This document shows positions 16,777 to 25,397 of a stretch of DNA of 64,000 bases, piece by piece. The DNA lies in contig NC_135550.1 in assembly GCF_964340395.1 (NCBI RefSeq), positions 26,104,176 to 26,168,175 on the forward strand. Direction: 5' to 3'. A program made the translations under genes and the position numbers. Every line of letters starts with the position of its first letter. The first letter of the stretch is position 1. Origin of the DNA: Glandiceps talaboti. Taxonomy: Eukaryota > Hemichordata > Enteropneusta > Spengelidae. The notes under the pieces were generated by a model. The model saw only the letters and a list, made by a program, of their open reading frames with translations, was not told the DNA's origin and did not search any database.

Positions 16777-19700
16777 ATCAAAATATCCCTTTGAGAGCTA
16801 AAAATGAACCACAACATACCAAACATACAGATAACACACATATAGAATAATTGAACAAGCAAAGTTGTACACAAAATGTCTGAAGTCAGAAGGTTTATTA
16901 GGTCATCAGAAATTTTTACAAAATTACATTGAATTGAAGAATTCTTTGTACTAATGTGCTGGATTTTTGAGAGAATTTCTTCAAATCAACTGTGCAAAAT
17001 CTATTTTGTAATTCATTATAAAATGTTAATTCAGTACTTGTCAAAGACAAGCAGAATAGAAAAATATATACTATAGCACTAAAATCATTTGTAGTACTTG
17101 CCATTTTCACAACTTAGACAATCACATCTATTTCTCTTTTTGTGACTTGCCTTGTTAAAATGTTATAGTAGGCATGTCTGTATGCCTTATTCCGACAAGC
17201 ATAAATGAGAATGTTGACAGATGAATTAGCAAAGGCTAGAAATGTAGCTAGTACTCCTATAGGTTGTAGCACACTGCTTGTACTGCGAGTTGTGCTTGAA
17301 GTTAGGATCACAGATGGTAACAAACAAATACTAAACAATATAAAGGGAATGCTAACATTAATGAGTACTTTAGTCTTTGTGTTCTTTGCATGTTGACATC
17401 TGAAAATCGTTTTGTTGTTGTTGTTGTTGTATTGTAGTTTGCTGGAAAAGCTGCTTATACGCATACTATTTTTGTGTACAACTGTATAGATCTTGATGTA
17501 GCTAAAAATCACAAAAGTGTAACACACTCCCAAGCATGTCATGTTAAATTGTAGGAGTCTTGTTCCACTCAAGGACACTATAGTGCATGTCCGAGTGGTG
17601 GGGTTGTAGGCAAGTTCTCCAAACTCCACGATGTTAAACAAGAACAGTAGAGAGAAAAGAAGTGGTAAAGTCCAAATTACCACACACACAATGTATATCT
17701 GTTTACCCATGCGTTGTGCAGGGAGACCTTGATTAGTTGGCCGAACTTTTTCAATATTGATACATTTATTGATTGCTATGGCAACAAAAGTCAAAACTGA
17801 AGCTCCCATCACTGTTAGTGTTACTGTAGCAATTGCTTGACAAGCTGCATCTGTTACGATCCATTCAGCATTGAGAATGATGACACCATAGATTGGTTCC
17901 AGAACAAGGCAAACAATGATGTCAGCTACTGCTAAGTTGACAATCAAGTAGTTGGGTTCACTTTGTAATTTCCGGGTAGTGAAAACAGCCAGTATTGTGA
18001 GTGCATTACCCAAAATTCCAGTTACACTCAGAACCGCCAATACACAGATCTGAATAGTGGTCCATGGCAATAACTGATTGTAGTGGTCAACTGTGGATAA
18101 ACTATCCATATCACTTGAATTCATGGCAGTTGCTGTCCCATCAATTACATGTATGTAAGGACAGATAAAAATCAGCAATGCAGTTCTCTTTTCCCAATAT
18201 GAATATTGTCTTTCGAAGTTGAGATGTGATGACGATATTGTCCGAAAGATATGTATTTTAGAGATGATTGGAGGCCCTCTGTCTTTCACATCTATTGAGT
18301 GTTTGCCAACACATGCAGTCACCCTTTATTATATACTGCCATAGCCTTCCCAATTCTCAGTAGCGGCACGGCATGGCTTCCTTTCTGAGAATTTCCCTGC
18401 AGATAAAAACTAAGAGGGTACATTAAGTCAGGTGTTTCCGGGGCATTTTTACATCACTTTGTATTTGGATGCACATTTCCTGCATTGTTAAAAGCTATAG
18501 TAGATGTGATATATATCCACATCATTGTGTGTACAGAACTAATAAATGATTTTACTATAAAAAAAAGTCAGGTGATGAATGTATTCCCATGTGACCCATC
18601 TGTCTTCACTGTGAGTGTGAGATAATTGACCTTGTTTTTGTAGGGTCATTGACTGTAATGTAAAGTCTCCCTCTGTGCCATGTCCTCAATATGTAGGATT
18701 CAATAAGTCATTGACACTGCCAAGTTGTTATTGCAATTCTCAGTAGTACATGAATAGAATACTTTTGATTTCTTGGGCGACACCATAACTTCTGCTCCAC
18801 ACACTTCACACGCATTACTATAGGTGCATGTGAGAATAAGTCAACCTTCTTGTCCTATTTTGACCCCCTAGCATAAAGTAAAAAGCTATAGCAGGTACCG
18901 AGAGTTGTTTAAGTAGTTACTGATTTACTTGTCAAGTACTCTCACTCTTTCACACACTACTCTCTCACACACTACACTGTTTACAGTCACAAGTGAGAAT
19001 TTGGATGTATGTATGTGTGTATGTATGTACGTGCGTACGCACGTACGTACGCACGCATGCATGTATGTACGCATGCATGTACATACGTGTGTGTGTGTGT
19101 GTGTATCATTATGCCTGTCTGTGCATGCAGTCATGCATGTATCTGTCTTTATAGTTGGGTCTGTGTGTGCCTTCATGTGTGTGTATATACATGTGTACAT
19201 GTAGTTGATTATCAGGTTTTGACGAAGTCTTCTCATTTGTTGACTAATTCTGTACCGTCATTATATTTTGATAATTACTGAATGCAGTGCATGCAATGAC
19301 TTAGATTGATTTGATTTAGTATTCCCTAGTGAGAATTTTCAGTGATTGTACTGTTAAAGAGAGCTATTAACTTTGCTACACAGTACTATATGCTCAAAGC
19401 TAATCTGTTCTGAATGGTGATCAATCACATACACTGAATTCTAAGAATTGGGATTAGTGGCTACATTACAATTTCCTACATTGCAGTGTAATGGCACTGT
19501 TATTACATGCATGTCATATATAATGATTTCATTGATAGTGTAATCTCTGAGAGGACAGTACCCTTAGCTGAGTTCAATTTAAAAAGTCAGGCCATGTATA
19601 CATAATTGGAATTGTAAGGTCAGATAAGGTAGTAGTCCTACTAATCAGCAACATTTCCATGTATGAGATTTGCAGTGATTTCATTGATAGTGTAACCTCC

Positions 19701-22700
19701 AATAGGACAGTACCCTCAACAGGAACAACACATTTGCACTGGATGTGTTATTTATGAATCAGTAGGCCTCTTGAAAGAAGGCTAGTAGTAGTTTATTTCA
19801 AATGCTAAGGCCTCGGCCCATCGCACAAAACATTTTACATAACAATAGAGAAGAAAAAGAACAAAGAACTGAATATCATTCTACTAATAATTAACGGAAA
19901 AATACTTAAAGGTAAAAATATGACAGGGGAGAACATATACATCTATGTTTGCTGTACAAAAGTAGTACGAGTGTTGAAAGCTTTATGAACAAAAACTGAT
20001 AGTTTGTATTGGACTACTTCATTCTTGCATGCCAGTAAGGAAAAACATTTTTCTTTCGTGGGATGAACTCTAAATCTTTGAGGAATAAAATCTACTCTAT
20101 GGTCGTTATATAAGGGGCAAAACAATATAAAATGACATTCATCCTCAACAACTGTAAAACCTTGTCTTTTACAATATAGACACACTCTAAGTTCAACAGG
20201 AATTGGTGGATTACAATGGCGTCCCACTTCAATTGCTAAATTGTGACTAGAACAACGGAGCTTAGCAAGATCAAATTTAAATTTTATGATTTTAACGCAT
20301 GAGAGGTACAGTTCAGGTTCAAGCATTGACTTAAAATTTACATAACTGCGCATGCGTCGAGAGTCATTAAGTGAGGCTGACCAATCTTGTCTGTAACAAT
20401 CTTGTAGTCTTTTACAAAACAAATTTAAAAAGGTTTTTGGGTCCCCCACCTGATGTTCAAACCAAACAACCCCGAAACCGTAGCTAAATAATAATTCTCT
20501 TATCTTTGTTGCCCATGTGGTCCTACCAGCAGAGTCTAGATGTTTTAACATTTCGTAACACGCTCTTGGGTAACGAGTATTGTTCATTTGTACAAGTTTC
20601 AGCCAGTAAGAGATACATCGCTTCATATACACACTAGAAAGTGGAAATCTACCACACTCACCCAGAAGTACTTCTGAGTTTACAGATGAGTTCACACCCA
20701 TAAGAAATCTACAAAATTTGAATTGTACACGTTCAGTGATCGGGGTATATTCATATCCCCAAATTTCAGCGCCATAGCAGATCACTGGTACAACACACGT
20801 GTCAAAAAGCTTAAAGGCCTGGATTAGGGGAAGACCGCCTAGTTTTTTGATAACAACTTGAATTTGATAAATAGCCTTATTTCCTTTAGAAGACAGGTTC
20901 TCCTTGGCAGGTGACCAAGAAAGCCTTGAAGAAAAGAGTATTCCAAGATAATTATAGTGTTTGACAACATTTACCGGCGATCCCCTATAAAACCATTTCT
21001 CATACTTTTTAAGAATACCCCCATTCCTAAAAACCATAATTTTAGACTTGTCTAAATTTACTGACATACCCCAATGATCACAGAACAATTCAAGTTGATT
21101 CAATTTCCTTTGTAAATGTATAGGCAAGTCTGCAACATCAGCAACGTCATCAGCATACATAATGATGCCTAGATTATTGAAATCATTATTTACAAAAATT
21201 CCTCCATTGTTACTCTTGTTCATATAAGCAGTAAGCTCATTTATAAATAAACTGAAAAGAAGAGGGCTCAACATACACCCTTGCCTGGTGCCAACCTTAC
21301 AATTAAAATAATCTGTTAATCCACCATTACAAAGAACACAAGATTCAATATTGTCGTACATAGATCTAAGAACTTTCAAAATGTTTCCATGTAAGTTATA
21401 AGATATTAATCTGTGCCACAGGTACCTGTGGGTTACACGGTCGAACGCTTTAGAAAAGTCGATAAAAATACAATACATACGACCCTTTTTCTGAGTTAAA
21501 TATTTTTGAACTAAAGATTGTAGTGTGAAAATATTGTCCATTGTGCTGTATCCCTTTCTAAAGCCAGCCTGTGCTTCATTGATTATGAATGCTTCGTCCG
21601 CCCAACTCACTAAACGCTTATTAATAATTTTAGTGAAAATCTTACTCATGGACGATAACAGAGAAATCCCACGAAAATTATTAACTTCGGTCAAAGGACC
21701 TTTTTTATGAAGTGGATAAATTATTCCTTTCCCCCAACTACTAGGAAATGTACCTATTTTAAGAATTACATTAAACAGATCACATAAACATTGGTGGAGA
21801 ATATCATTACTGTTTTTGAACATTTCATTTACAAGTCCATCGGGTCCTGGTGACTTGCAGTTTTGTAGATCATTAATACACTTGCTGACTTCCGTTAATG
21901 TGATTTCTCTATTGACATCCAATGGTAAGTTAAGGTTACATAACTCACACAAATTGTCATGCTTAAGAAGATCTTCTGTAATTTTCCTATCAAAAGAACA
22001 ATCTACAGTCAGTGGCGAAGTGTTCAGTAATTCTTTAAAATAATTTAACCATACATTTGAACTAATCTTGTCGGTGGGAGAACAACTTTTTCTAGCACCT
22101 CTAATTTCTTTGATATTTTTCCAAAACTTAGAAGGGTCGTTCGCATTAACTAATAAAATGTTACGCTGTTTTGTTTTGTACTCTTTACTTTTGGTTCTAC
22201 AAATTATTTTATAACCCTTTCGTGCTTCAATGTAATGTATTAGATCATTTTGAGCATTTGATCTACGGTAGTTATTTAATAGTTCAAACTTCTTCTTTCT
22301 TGCAAATAAACAATCTCTATCCCACCACGGTTTATTGTTATCACTACAACCCTTAAGTTGTTCATTTCCACTAGATATCATCATGCCAACTCCAGCCCTT
22401 GAGTAAATCTCAGTTAAAGTATTCAGTGCTTTGTCTAAATCAAAGCATTCTATAGCCTGATAAAACACGTGATGCAACTGAGTGAACAAATCATCCTGTA
22501 ATCTTTGTTTAAAATTCTCCACTAAACTAGGCTTCCAACGAAATTTGTTCCAAGTTTCTAGTTGTATTGAATGTTCGTTTACATTATCGGTATTATTTAC
22601 TACATCATCACTTGGGAAGGAAAATGAGCACTGGATAGGAAAGTGATCCGAAACATCCAGTGTACCGACTGTGAACTCATGAATAAAATTAAATAAAGAT

Positions 22701-24974
22701 GAGCTAAGTATTACATAATCGACTATGCTGACTCCATTACTCGTACAGCAGGTGTAATTCCCTTCACTATCACCTTGACACCGACCATTTACTAAATGAA
22801 CATGTTGCTTGTAACATAATTCAATTAACGACCTACCAAAATTATTCACTACATTGTCTCGCGATTTCCTTGGTATTTCAAAGTCGTCTGTTTCGTATTC
22901 CAGTTGATGAAAAGTGTTATTTTCTTCACAATCTACAACAAAATCAGGTAAATTCCCAACTCTCGCATTAAAGTCTCCTAATAATATGAAATCAAAGTTA
23001 TCAAACTGTGTACATAATTCAACAATATAATTTTCTAACCTTAAAATACCATTTGGTTCACCCTCACTGTAAATTATGGAACCCTCAGGTGAGATGTAAA
23101 CACCACCAACAATGATATCACGTGGTGTTTGAAGAGCTGTACGGTCAATTTGCAAAAATACAACATTCTCATATTCTCTCTGAATTCTTTTCACGTATTT
23201 ATCTATTTCTTTCAAAATAAATAAACAAACACCACCTGAATATCTTCCGAAATTACTGGTTCGTTTCCTGAAAGTAGAGTAACACTTGTGAGTTGGTAGC
23301 CAGTCGAAAAAATCGTTCATTGACTCAGCCCAAGTTTCTGATACACAAACTATGGAAAACTTAGAAAAGTATTTCTTGATGGCAGTATCATGGACGTGTG
23401 CTTTCAACCCCCTCGCATTCCAAGCAACAATGGATTGAATATTTTTAACCGAGTTGATATAAGAAATTCTATCGCTACATATGTTTTCTCTATGTGAACA
23501 ATTTGTTACCGGGGCCTGGCCACACCTCTAAATAGAAACTAGTTCATTTGTTTTGTCACTAATTTTATACCTTTTACCTTCAATTACCAATTTATCATAT
23601 GATAAGTAAGCTGGTTTTCCTTCGTCTCTAGCCTTTACGAGAAAAGGAATAAGTTTTTTCCTAGCACGCCGAACTGTGGGTGGAAAATCTTCACTTACGC
23701 TAAGCCCAGAATCCTTGGTCAAAGTGCCCCGCGCTTTCTGTAATATTGCCGAGCGAGTCTTGTACGATAGGAACTTGACGATAATCGGTCGCGGGTAGTC
23801 TTTTTTCGTTCTTACGTTAAGTCTATGTGCTCGTTCAATTTGTACTTCTTTCTCGTCGTCCGCTTTTTCCATGTCTAATTCTGTCTTTAGCATTACACGA
23901 ACCATGTTCTCACAGTCGTCCCAAGTCTCATTTCTGTCTTCCTTTAACCCTCTGATAATTAGGTTATTTCGACAAGTTTGAGAACGAAGTCCAACAGCTT
24001 CGCGTTCCAATTCTGCAATTCTGTCTGACATTTTTTTATTTTCCTCAACCAATTCGTCTTGTTTCGTTTGGATCTCATTCACGGTTTTGGTAACTTTTCT
24101 CATGTCATACTTTAGTGATTTAATGTCTGCACGGATAGCCTTTACAATAGATAGTACAGATGTGTTATTTATAAATTTTGCAAGAGGACAGTACCCTTTG
24201 CAGGAATAGAATAGCAGTCATATATTTGTTTGTTATGTACAATGTATGATAAACAATGAAAACCTGACTCTTTCAGTTGTCATCTCGTAATTTTAGTTTT
24301 GTATTTTTTCACTTGCATTGTATAAATGCTCACAAAGTAATTTAAATCAAACTGTATGATCATTTTATTGTGCTGTTTGTGTATTTTTGAAAGTTTTGGA
24401 AGAAATTAGTAATATTTTGATGTGTCAGACTCGGTCTTAATATAAAAAGTTGGACTAAAAAGAATATTGCTTGGTTTTTTTTTTAGAAATGATGACAGAA
24501 AGGAGAAAAAATACTGAAAAAGAAATCAAACAGGAAGAAAAGGAAATTGAATTGTTTAGAGAAGAGAGAAGAAAGAAGGAAGAAGAAATAGAAAATGATA
24601 AGAAAATAAAAGGGGTTAAGAAAGGGGAGGAGGGTGACCATGACAATGAGGTTGAAATGGATGATCTGCCTGAAGATAGCAATACTATCGAGATCATTGA
24701 ACCTCAGGTAGCCATGGAAACTGATAACACCATGGTAACAGTGAAGACTGAACAGGTGGAACAGGAAGAGGAAGAAGATAATGAAATAAGTGTAACAGGT
24801 AAGGAAGGTAAGGAGGTAGTGATGATAAAGGAGGAGGAAACTCAGAAAAAGGAGGAGGAAATTGAGGAACACAGTGATGGAGAAAGAAATGGGGAAAATG
24901 AGGAGGGGGAAGGAGTAAGGCAAAGTACCACCAATATTGAAGTGATGGAAGATGAAACCATGGAAGAAGATTAG
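8454..24974 (+). CDS. PNN: pinin, exon-junction/splicing-associated protein
   Basis: Pinin is a nuclear-speckle protein tied to the exon-junction complex, alternative splicing and, in vertebrates, desmosomes. Coding exons: 8454-8578, 9597-9692, 10064-10138, 10651-10732, 11479-11576, 11754-11829, 12596-12751, 13230-13368 and 24487-24974. Phases agree throughout, giving 444 residues. The start has the family's LQEKLAKAKESL and VDENIKKLTGRDP. Then come a Gly/Arg-rich part, an acidic DEDDDDD run, PALQSSVVAT, RRMFGLLLGTLQRFK (the pinin/SDK/MemA core), a long coiled-coil stretch, and QEEWDTHNKH...TKSKPHIFYLPAKM. The last exon is a Glu/Lys-rich coil that turns acidic and ends at TAG 24972-24974. Human pinin (717 aa) continues into an SR-rich tail that is absent here. 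Intron 8 is 11.1 kb and hosts an antisense GPCR and a LINE. A further 3' exon used in place of this stop cannot be excluded. Confidence 0.95.
9865..9898. repeat. 34-bp near-perfect hairpin
   Basis: CCATAGACCCTCCACC pairs with the following TGGAGAGTCTATGG around a central ATGG in pinin intron 2. The CATAGACCCT core recurs at about 12390 and 12425 in intron 6, which suggests a small dispersed foldback family. Confidence 0.75.
13443..13625. repeat. (GTAT)n/(GT)n compound microsatellite
   Basis: Degenerate ATGT/GTAT tetranucleotides run into pure GT at 13590-13624, about 75 bp into pinin intron 8. Confidence 0.85.
14143..14271 (+). pseudogene. coding-like fragment, IQPYSFE-acidic type
   Basis: A frame ending at TGA 14269-14271 reads VIQPYSFELDASGNDSSSGG, then a Ser/Glu/Asp run and CRRVFYTDY. 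A PYxFEP motif followed by an acidic-serine stretch is typical of the N-termini of short animal proteins related to the P2X7 intracellular region, which often occur as dispersed copies. No Cys-rich body follows and no ATG is in frame close upstream. I read it as an exon remnant or retrocopy piece inside pinin intron 8; the family link is tentative. Confidence 0.3.
14893..15030. mobile_element. foldback MITE-like element with 33-bp terminal arms
   Basis: The arms at 14893-14925 and 14998-15030 are reverse complements with one mismatch, beginning CAATAATGTACGCCCTCCCA. The inner sequence continues to pair loosely (GCAAAC against GTTTGC). TTATTA occurs just outside both ends and may be a target duplication. 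There is no coding capacity, which fits a short non-autonomous DNA transposon. Confidence 0.7.
15040..15355. repeat. second inverted-repeat pair beside the MITE
   Basis: The arms at 15040-15068 and 15326-15355 pair with about four mismatches, sharing AATTCCAGTGAATTT. Between them lies GTACATTATCAGTAATAATGTAC-type palindromic sequence that reuses the CAATAATGTAC end of the neighbouring foldback. This looks like nested or related elements; the class is unknown. Confidence 0.55.
16730..16776. repeat. (CAGA)n microsatellite
   Basis: About 11 CAGA/GACA units at the end of an AT-rich block in pinin intron 8. CAGA-type tetranucleotides recur at 35.3, 51.4, 56.1, 58.0 and 62.8 kb, the last as GTCT on the plus strand. 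Confidence 0.9.
17114..18124 (-). CDS. class A (rhodopsin-like) orphan GPCR, melatonin/Tre1-like
   Basis: A single open frame of 336 residues encodes seven hydrophobic segments. I chose ATG 18124 because MNSSDMDS gives a short extracellular tail with an N-glycosylation site; the frame stays open to another ATG at 18322, which would add 66 mostly non-conserved residues. Hallmarks: GNALTILAVF (TM1), NLAVADIIVCLVLEPIYG (TM2), a Cys pair (DAACQA near TM3 and RTCTI in loop 2), ICLLPS in TM6 and NSSVNILIYACRNKAYR in TM7. The E/DRY motif is replaced by NKC and the NPxxY proline by Ile (NILIY). Melatonin receptors likewise vary here (NRY, NAxxY). A GTT run encodes five Asn in loop 3. It appears intronless and lies antisense in pinin intron 8. 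The ligand is unknown. Confidence 0.85.
   Translation of the reverse strand: MNSSDMDSLSTVDHYNQLLPWTTIQICVLAVLSVTGILGNALTILAVFTTRKLQSEPNYLIVNLAVADIIVCLVLEPIYGVIILNAEWIVTDAACQAIATVTLTVMGASVLTFVAIAINKCINIEKVRPTNQGLPAQRMGKQIYIVCVVIWTLPLLFSLLFLFNIVEFGELAYNPTTRTCTIVSLSGTRLLQFNMTCLGVCYTFVIFSYIKIYTVVHKNSMRISSFSSKLQYNNNNNKTIFRCQHAKNTKTKVLINVSIPFILFSICLLPSVILTSSTTRSTSSVLQPIGVLATFLAFANSSVNILIYACRNKAYRHAYYNILTRQVTKREIDVIV
18995..19105. repeat. degenerate GTAT/ACGC and GT simple repeat
   Basis: Alternating purine-pyrimidine tract of TATG, TACG and ACGC units ending in GT, in pinin intron 8. Confidence 0.8.
19525..19740. repeat. tandem host repeat at the LINE insertion site
   Basis: GATTTCATTGATAGTGTAA followed by AGGACAGTACCCT occurs twice here (about 19526-19567 and 19677-19716). 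A third AGGACAGTACCCT lies at about 24185, beyond the LINE. This looks like a pre-existing local duplication into which the LINE inserted. Confidence 0.65.
19742..19755. repeat. target-site duplication, LINE 3' side
   Basis: GATGTGTTATTTAT, identical to 24159-24172 on the other side of the LINE. Confidence 0.75.
19943..23527 (-). CDS. LINE ORF2: AP endonuclease-reverse transcriptase
   Basis: The frame is open from just after the ORF1 TAG (23528-23530) to 19943, about 1194 codons; its first ATG is at 23407. That ATG is probably not the true start, because the endonuclease N-terminal motif IVAWNARGLKAHV lies across and upstream of it. Endonuclease motifs: VSETWAES, GGVCLFI, LLGDFNARVG and SDHFPI. 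Reverse transcriptase motifs: CKSPGPDGLVNEMF, NNFRGISLLSSMSKIF, QAGFRKGYST, IDFSKAFDRV, GTRQGCMLSPLLF and the catalytic MYADDVA. A C-terminal CLYCKRQG...ECHFILFC makes a CCHC finger. No internal stop or frameshift is seen, so the protein could be active; expression from a 5' truncated copy is doubtful. Confidence 0.9.
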   Translation of the reverse strand, partial: RCGQAPVTNCSHRENICSDRISYINSVKNIQSIVAWNARGLKAHVHDTAIKKYFSKFSIVCVSETWAESMNDFFDWLPTHKCYSTFRKRTSNFGRYSGGVCLFILKEIDKYVKRIQREYENVVFLQIDRTALQTPRDIIVGGVYISPEGSIIYSEGEPNGILRLENYIVELCTQFDNFDFILLGDFNARVGNLPDFVVDCEENNTFHQLEYETDDFEIPRKSRDNVVNNFGRSLIELCYKQHVHLVNGRCQGDSEGNYTCCTSNGVSIVDYVILSSSLFNFIHEFTVGTLDVSDHFPIQCSFSFPSDDVVNNTDNVNEHSIQLETWNKFRWKPSLVENFKQRLQDDLFTQLHHVFYQAIECFDLDKALNTLTEIYSRAGVGMMISSGNEQLKGCSDNNKPWWDRDCLFARKKKFELLNNYRRSNAQNDLIHYIEARKGYKIICRTKSKEYKTKQRNILLVNANDPSKFWKNIKEIRGARKSCSPTDKISSNVWLNYFKELLNTSPLTVDCSFDRKITEDLLKHDNLCELCNLNLPLDVNREITLTEVSKCINDLQNCKSPGPDGLVNEMFKNSNDILHQCLCDLFNVILKIGTFPSSWGKGIIYPLHKKGPLTEVNNFRGISLLSSMSKIFTKIINKRLVSWADEAFIINEAQAGFRKGYSTMDNIFTLQSLVQKYLTQKKGRMYCIFIDFSKAFDRVTHRYLWHRLISYNLHGNILKVLRSMYDNIESCVLCNGGLTDYFNCKVGTRQGCMLSPLLFSLFINELTAYMNKSNNGGIFVNNDFNNLGIIMYADDVADVADLPIHLQRKLNQLELFCDHWGMSVNLDKSKIMVFRNGGILKKYEKWFYRGSPVNVVKHYNYLGILFSSRLSWSPAKENLSSKGNKAIYQIQVVIKKLGGLPLIQAFKLFDTCVVPVICYGAEIWGYEYTPITERVQFKFCRFLMGVNSSVNSEVLLGECGRFPLSSVYMKRCISYWLKLVQMNNTRYPRACYEMLKHLDSAGRTTWATKIRELLFSYGFGVVWFEHQVGDPKTFLNLFCKRLQDCYRQDWSASLNDSRRMRSYVNFKSMLEPELYLSCVKIIKFKFDLAKLRCSSHNLAIEVGRHCNPPIPVELRVCLYCKRQGFTVVEDECHFILFCPLYNDHRVDFIPQRFRVHPTKEKCFSLLACKNEVVQYKLSVFVHKAFNTRTTFVQQT
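23528..24103 (-). CDS. LINE ORF1 (L1 ORF1p/Transposase_22-like), N-terminally truncated
   Basis: The first ATG gives 191 residues, but the frame is open to the element's 5' end at 24158. An N-terminal coiled coil (ELVEENKKMSDRIAELERE) is followed by an RRM-like region (CRNNLIIRGLKED, then ERAHRLNVRTKKDYPRPIIV) and a C-terminal domain (LSVSEDFPPTVRRARKKLI). This is the layout of L1-type RNA-binding chaperones. It ends in TAG at 23528-23530, in the same frame as ORF2. Confidence 0.85.
   Translation of the reverse strand: MRKVTKTVNEIQTKQDELVEENKKMSDRIAELEREAVGLRSQTCRNNLIIRGLKEDRNETWDDCENMVRVMLKTELDMEKADDEKEVQIERAHRLNVRTKKDYPRPIIVKFLSYKTRSAILQKARGTLTKDSGLSVSEDFPPTVRRARKKLIPFLVKARDEGKPAYLSYDKLVIEGKRYKISDKTNELVSI
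24159..24172. repeat. target-site duplication, LINE 5' side
   Basis: GATGTGTTATTTAT, an exact match to 19742-19755. Confidence 0.75.
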
Positions 24975-25213
24975 TATTAATAATGTATAGTATACACGTA
25001 AGTATAAATGTTGATATGTACTGTCATATATGTCATGTAGTATCACTTATATTACTGCAATTACTTGATTTCTGCATTAGTTGGGGATCACTCCTAGCAG
25101 TGAAAAAGTCTATCTTTTCTTCTGTCAGTTGACTGCATTAGTAAAGATGGTACATTTTGATGTGGGCCCAGGCTGTCATCTTTATGTATGCATACAATGA
25201 TGGAATAGCTTTT

Positions 25214-25397
25214 CTATTTCCCAACAGTGCAAAAATCTTGCATTGTAGTTTTCTCTATGACCTGATCAGCGGCAACAATCAGACACAACACTGTCTGCTG
25301 TGATTCCTTCTGTTTTCTGGCCAGACATTGGAAATTCTTGACAAGGGTGGGGTGTAGTGAGTCAGGATTTAAAATGAATCCATACTCCCTGAAATTT
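25214..25397 (-). CDS. possible terminal exon, unidentified
   Basis: On the minus strand, after a TAG/CAG that could be an acceptor (25388-25400), a frame reads EYGFILNPDSLHPTLVKNF and CLIVAADQVIEKTTMQDF and ends in TAG at 25214-25216. The composition looks like a folded protein and the third codon positions are not AT-skewed. I do not recognise it and found no matching upstream exon with confidence. Chance is a real alternative. Confidence 0.25.

Larger units (their letters stand above)
19756..24158 (-). mobile_element. LINE (non-LTR retrotransposon), 5' truncated but largely open
   Basis: A 4.4-kb antisense insertion in pinin intron 8, bounded by a 14-bp direct repeat. It carries an ORF1 with an L1-type ORF1p/Transposase_22 look, then an ORF2 with endonuclease, reverse transcriptase and a C-terminal CCHC zinc knuckle. 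On the element's strand the 3' end reads AATAAACTACTACTA, a poly(A) signal with a short ACT repeat tail, followed by about 27 bp before the duplication. ORF1 is open right up to the 5' duplication, so its original start lies in the missing 5' part. The low number of defects suggests a young copy. The clade (jockey/CR1-like against L1/Tx1-like) cannot be settled by eye. Confidence 0.9.

Noticed and set aside
18125-18322. Upstream in-frame extension of the GPCR
   Set aside because: It would give an unusually long tail without a signal peptide; ATG 18124 followed by an N-glycosylation site fits class A receptors better.
24471-24486. ATG and codons in frame just before pinin exon 9
   Set aside because: They lie before the acceptor TTTTTTTTAG; the reading phase from exon 8 requires the exon to begin at 24487.
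24483-25046. 187-codon minus-strand frame rich in Phe, Leu and Ser
   Set aside because: Antisense of the Glu/Lys-rich last pinin exon; the composition follows from that strand.
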